From positions 11,351,001 to 11,415,000 of the forward strand of contig NC_065888.1 in assembly GCF_905147045.1 (NCBI RefSeq): 64,000 bases of DNA. The letters run 5' to 3'. Positions 60,801-64,000 of this stretch are shown piece after piece (position 1 is the stretch's first letter; each line of letters opens with the position of its first letter). The notes under the pieces were generated by a model. The model saw only the letters and a list, made by a program, of their open reading frames with translations, was not told where the DNA came from and searched no databases. The DNA comes from Nymphalis io. Taxonomy: Eukaryota; Arthropoda; Insecta; Lepidoptera; Nymphalidae. The translations under genes and the position numbers were made by a program.

Positions 60801-63800
60801 TGCTTTGGATCGCGGACGAGGTGCAAACTGGATTAGGTAAGAAACTGATTATATTTCTTCACACTGATCATACTTCTTCAATAAACACCGACGTATTTTC
60901 CCAAAAAGGTATTTTCACCTGACACATACGACTCCTGAAATAAATTTATATATTATGCATAATTACTTTTAAAATTTAATAACTGCTTGATTAAAAATTT
61001 TATATTAAATTATAATAATAAAATATTAAATATAATGTTAAAAAACTATTTAAATTAAATTTTAAAATTGTTATTGATAAATATTATTATCTAAAAAAAA
61101 TGTAATTATTTTTATTATTGTATTGTATTTTAAAATTTGTAAAGTTAAAAAATATGTTTTACTAACACTATATGGGCTAGTCCTGAAATAAAAAGTTTTA
61201 TTATTATTATTATTAATCGAATGCAACAAAGTGCTATGCAATGCTAAAATTAACAACATTATATTTTGGACAAACACATATTTTTTTTCATGGAGGGTTT
61301 AAGTCACTCAATTTCAAGGCTTCTTTGTGACTAGTTACTAATATTTCTATTTTAGATCCATTTAAGCGTAAAACTTATGTTAGGTGTGGAGACGAAAACA
61401 GCCCAAAATTAGATATACCTAGTACTTAGGCATTTCATTTTAACGGGAACACGGGAACAGTGGGGGGTATGTGGGGTTCGTCGCTCGCTCGCTAGGCGCC
61501 GAGTGCGCCCCGAACATCGGAGTACCCACTAAAAAACCAACGGTACCCTTTTCGTCTTAACGAGGAGCGCCACGGGATCGCTTCCGCATGCTACCGTGAA
61601 CCTTTACCTAGACCTAGTCAGGTCCGTTTTTTCCACACCTGATATCTTTGAGCTGTTATTCTACATACTGTTTATCTAAAAAGATACAAAAAATGTCAAG
61701 CATAACATAACAAGCATGACTTTTTCGTGTCTCAAACAAAACGTGAGCCGAATTTCATAACGATAGGCTGGGATGTGTGAGTCCACTAACAAAGCAATTT
61801 ATTCCTAGAAATAATAATTATAAACGATAATCTTAACTAATAATTTGTTAAATCAATCAATTAACAGAAAACGAAAGAAAACATGTACAAACAAGTATAT
61901 ACTATTACCACTTACCATCAGGTGGAGTAGAGTCATTTGCCATCCCGGGATTATAAAAAAAATATACATATTACAACTTAAACAGTTAGTAGTAGTTCGG
62001 TGTTAAAATACGTGGTAAAACACTTTCAGTACAGGCGAATTTATTTTTTAACAAAAAAGTAATATCTCCTATGGACTCATGGCCTAAAGGAGTTATAAAG
62101 TTCAGAAGTTCTTTGTGAAAGCACTTTGTTTTGACTTGTTGATTGTGCAGGGCGAACTGGCAAGCTGTTGGCTGTTGAACACGAAGGAGTGAAGCCAGAT
62201 ATTCTTATTTTGGGAAAGGCGCTCAGTGGTGGAGTACTTCCAGTTTCAGCTGTCTTGGCCAATAACAACGTTATGAACGTAAGTTTTCATATAGTTACGA
62301 ATTCAATCAATTATAATTTAAACAGTATTTTTTACGTCAGATTGAATTTGTTATATTTTTACAGTACTCTCTAATAATGTGGATGTGTTAAATCGAAATT
62401 ACTGAATTGATTATTCTTAAAGGTAATAACGCCTGGAACACACGGGTCGACGTACGGCGGCAACCCCCTCGCGTGCGCTGTCGCCACAGAGGCCATTAAG
62501 GTAATTAATTGCGTAATCTTTTTTATGAAATTTAAAATTCTTATTAAATTTGCGAAGAACCGGAGTAAGTAATTTACCGTGATATAGATATTATATTTGT
62601 CGTATCGATAATTTGTTCTATAAAAATATTTTATGTTATTCATGAACATATACAACATTGTCGATTATATAATTAAAAACTATACTTTAGTTCATGTTTA
62701 GGATGAAAACTATAAGAATGGTCTTCTATATTCTTTTATACCCTTCTACATCATGTGGATGTAACTAGCCAGCCGAGCCGCATCTACATCAGTTGCCATT
62801 CTTATATTATATTTTTATTGCATATACTTAAGACAGCATCTATGAATTTCTGTTGCTTCTACGCCTTTTTCGCTTTTCAAGAACGTTAAGAATTTAACAA
62901 TTTAAATGAACGAATTTTATATGCTTTATATATAATTTCATTTATTTAGACATAAATGTAATTGTAGTTAGTAGATAGTGTTGTAAGTGACACGTATAAC
63001 AATAATTATAATCACAAAGACACAAATGATTACTACTATTTTAAGTAAATTATGTTATGTACATAAAGCTAAAATATTAGTAATTTCAAGTAGTTAGCAC
63101 ATTACCATGAATAAAGTATGATAAATTGAAATTATTTCGTTATATACTTACTAAAATATGTTTAAAAATTGTATTGTAATTAATTTAGCGCTACTTAAAA
63201 TTACTTTGCAGTGAATGCACAAAAACTGTCACTCGAAGTTGTTTTCTTTATAATATGGATAGCCTTAAATGTATTAGATTTCTGATGACGGCATGTATCG
63301 TATAACTATCGGAAATTCTATTCTTGCATCTCATTTATTAAAATTCGTTGAAAACGCCTAATCAATGTATATCACTTAATAAAACACGAACAAATGGGAA
63401 AACAATATTTGAAATATTAGTATTTCAAATATTGTTTTATATGTTTTTTATAACAGGTATTGTTAGAAGAGAAATTGTGTGAAAATTCAGAGAGACTTGA
63501 AAAAGTGTTTCGAGAGGAGCTGGAGAAGATCCCCAAGTCCAAGGTGGTGAACATCCGTGGCAGAGGACTTATGTTTGCAATCGATGTCCACGAGAGTACG
63601 TGTATTTTATAATTATCTTATTATAATAGAAGAATAATTTGTGATGGTTCTTTAATGATTACAATATATAAGAGATCCCGATAGGGAACTGCTTATTAGT
63701 AGCGGTCGATGTCAGGAACATAAATCTTGTCCTACAATTGAAAAAAATATGGTTACCCTTAAATTTATTTAATATTAAATATTGTGAGGTATAGTTATAA

Positions 63801-64000
63801 AAAAGATATAGAAATTTTATTAAAATATTTGAAAATCTAAGTTAACGCAAAGACATGGAAACTATCGCGAAGTATATTAACTTTATTTTTTATTTCATGA
63901 AGGTATTCCTGCATACGATATTTGTCTCCGACTAAAAGAAGCGGGTCTGTTGGCGAAGACAACCCACGGTCAAACGATCCGTCTCGCGCCGCCTCTCGTC
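54846..64000 (+). CDS. Oat: Ornithine aminotransferase, partial at the right edge (386 codons visible)
   Basis: PLP enzyme (class III aminotransferase) converting ornithine and 2-oxoglutarate to glutamate semialdehyde and glutamate, normally in the mitochondrial matrix. Exons: 54846-54951, 58891-59029, 59484-59652, 60062-60202, 60677-60836, 62151-62278, 62423-62500, 63457-63595, 63903 to beyond 64000; all phases close. Visible are AYSAVNQGHCHPRI, LPMNTGVEGGESACKMARKW, GNFWGRTLSAVSSSSDP, VEPIQGEAGVIIP, the PLP-contact Asp in WIADEVQTGLG (D232) and the Schiff-base Lys in LGKALSGG (K261), 29 residues later as in the human enzyme. The last visible block is IRLAPPLV, so about 25 residues are missing. 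The first exon begins one base before the ATG (acceptor TATACAG). No targeting peptide is visible, so an upstream coding exon may exist. Confidence 0.95.
55365..55445 (+). repeat. Possible LINE 3'-end coding fragment
   Basis: One frame reads VAQRIGLAIQRGNASSTLAN, reminiscent of the C-terminal part of a non-LTR retrotransposon protein found in lepidopteran genomes. The identification is from memory and the fragment is short. Confidence 0.3.
56607..56958 (-). repeat. Family C tRNA-derived SINE, nearly full
   Basis: On the minus strand the head begins GCCTCGTTGGTCTAGTGTCT (box A) and continues to a box B of GGGTTCAAATCCC, then a body with TTTCCGGTCGTAGCGGATCG and a tail near TGCGCAGTTGATATCTTGAG. 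Partial copies lie at 4034, 6211 and 34446. It is distinct from family A in both head and body. Confidence 0.85.
57361..57658 (+). repeat. Family B interspersed repeat, best-preserved copy
   Basis: Opens with a T-run and TTATAGAATAGGAAGGTGGA, contains GGGCCACCTGATGGTAAGTG, TTACACTGGCTCACTCACCC and CAAGTATTGCTGTTTTGCGG, and closes near GCACAAAGCCCTACCACCAG. I find no tRNA-like promoter and no protein of a known family. Confidence 0.88.
57710..58576 (+). mobile_element. Internally deleted hAT transposon
   Basis: The left end is CAGTGGCGTAACTATTGG; the right end, on the other strand, is TAGTGACGTATCTATACC. The ends are flanked by an imperfect 8-bp duplication (ATTGGCAC at 57702-57709, ATTAGCTC at 58577-58584, 6 of 8 match). 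It encodes only the last part of a transposase. The ends match the smaller element at 9619-9861. Confidence 0.82.
57957..58322 (+). pseudogene. hAT transposase C-terminal dimerisation domain remnant
   Basis: Open frame of 121 codons. VAIPLTTVSAERSFSKLKLI and the later HNLAILSIKTSIARSLNFEN are the hallmark of the hAT C-terminal dimerisation region. The zinc finger and catalytic parts are missing, so it cannot act alone. The frame is still intact to its natural stop, which suggests fairly recent decay. Confidence 0.85.
60436..60535 (+). repeat. Family A SINE, short degraded 3' fragment
   Basis: GGCGGAATAAGCTCTTATGC and CCTTTGCCCAGTAGTGGGAA followed by ACAGGTTGTGAC keep the order of the family A 3' part. 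It lies in an aminotransferase intron. Confidence 0.5.
61438..61605 (-). repeat. Family D retroposon, second copy
   Basis: Shares GAGTGCGCCCCGAACATCGG, a CCACTAAAAA block, TCTTAACGAGGAGCGCCACG and GCATGCTACCGTGAA with 47610-47792. The left part differs (CGGGAACACGGGAACAGTGG, then CGCTCGCTCGCT). Target duplication unclear. It lies in an aminotransferase intron. Confidence 0.7.
61911..61961 (-). repeat. Family B repeat, terminal scrap
   Basis: TTACCACTTACCATCAGGTGG followed by an A-rich end is the reverse of the first 50 bases of family B. Confidence 0.45.
63399..63438. repeat. Perfect 18-bp inverted repeat before an aminotransferase acceptor
   Basis: Arms 63399-63416 and 63421-63438 are exact reverse complements with a TTAG loop. 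The hairpin ends 18 bases before the exon 8 junction (first exon base 63457). Confidence 0.8.

Noticed and set aside
1..64000. CRISPR arrays, operons or prophage-like modules
   Set aside because: Spliced eukaryotic genes throughout. Repeats are dispersed SINE-type elements with no regular repeat-spacer pattern.

Overview
The window is nuclear DNA from an insect, almost certainly a lepidopteran (moth or butterfly). The evidence is AT-rich intergenic DNA, small exons split by GT-AG introns, and several short interspersed element families of the kind common in lepidopteran genomes. The first SINE family looks like the Metulj-type SINEs known from Heliconius, but the species cannot be fixed from sequence alone. 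Exon models were built by hand from reading frames, splice signals and remembered protein families. In every gene the splice phases close without a frame conflict.

Layout. 2.1-8.6 kb (+): a DM-domain transcription factor of the Dmrt93B/DMRT2 type, with a dead mariner element in its first intron. 13.0-22.4 kb (-): transportin-1 in 15 exons encoding 898 aa. 23.1-25.0 kb (+): the 18S rRNA dimethyladenosine transferase DIMT1. 25.1-25.9 kb (-): complex I subunit NDUFB6 (ND-B17), tail to tail with DIMT1. 26.5-34.8 kb (+): a p38 MAP kinase of 360 aa, head to head with NDUFB6. 38.3-41.3 kb (-): the RING E3 ligase Topors. 42.9-43.6 kb (+): complex I subunit NDUFA5 (ND-13B). 45.9-46.7 kb (-): a single-PDZ Tax1bp3/TIP-1 homologue. 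48.4-49.5 kb (+): complex I assembly factor NDUFAF2. 54.8-64.0 kb (+): ornithine aminotransferase, running off the right edge. Nine of the ten genes sit in a dense run of housekeeping and signalling genes from 13 kb rightwards; three of those serve mitochondrial complex I.

Repeats fill introns and intergenic space. Family A is a tRNA-derived SINE of about 300 bp. Family B is a repeat of about 290 bp with a T-rich end. Family C is a second tRNA-derived SINE. Family D is a short retroposon with a 14-bp target-site duplication. There are also two hAT-type elements sharing one terminus, a putative MITE family, LINE fragments, and the mariner.

Most interesting observations. (1) The p38 gene carries two mutually exclusive 80-nt exons with identical phases for the segment just after the activation loop; vertebrate MAPK14 is known to alternate its coding in the same place. 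(2) A 69-nt miRNA-like hairpin lies upstream of NDUFA5. (3) A foldback SINE insertion with an intact target-site duplication looks like twin priming. (4) A hairpin ends 18 nt before a splice-acceptor junction in ornithine aminotransferase, a nested palindrome lies in a transportin intron, and a second dsRNA-like hairpin lies upstream of ornithine aminotransferase. (5) NDUFAF2 has a probable GC-AG intron. (6) The DM-domain protein ends in an eh1-like Groucho-binding motif. I found no CRISPR array, operon, rRNA or functional tRNA gene, and no clearly new multi-gene system.
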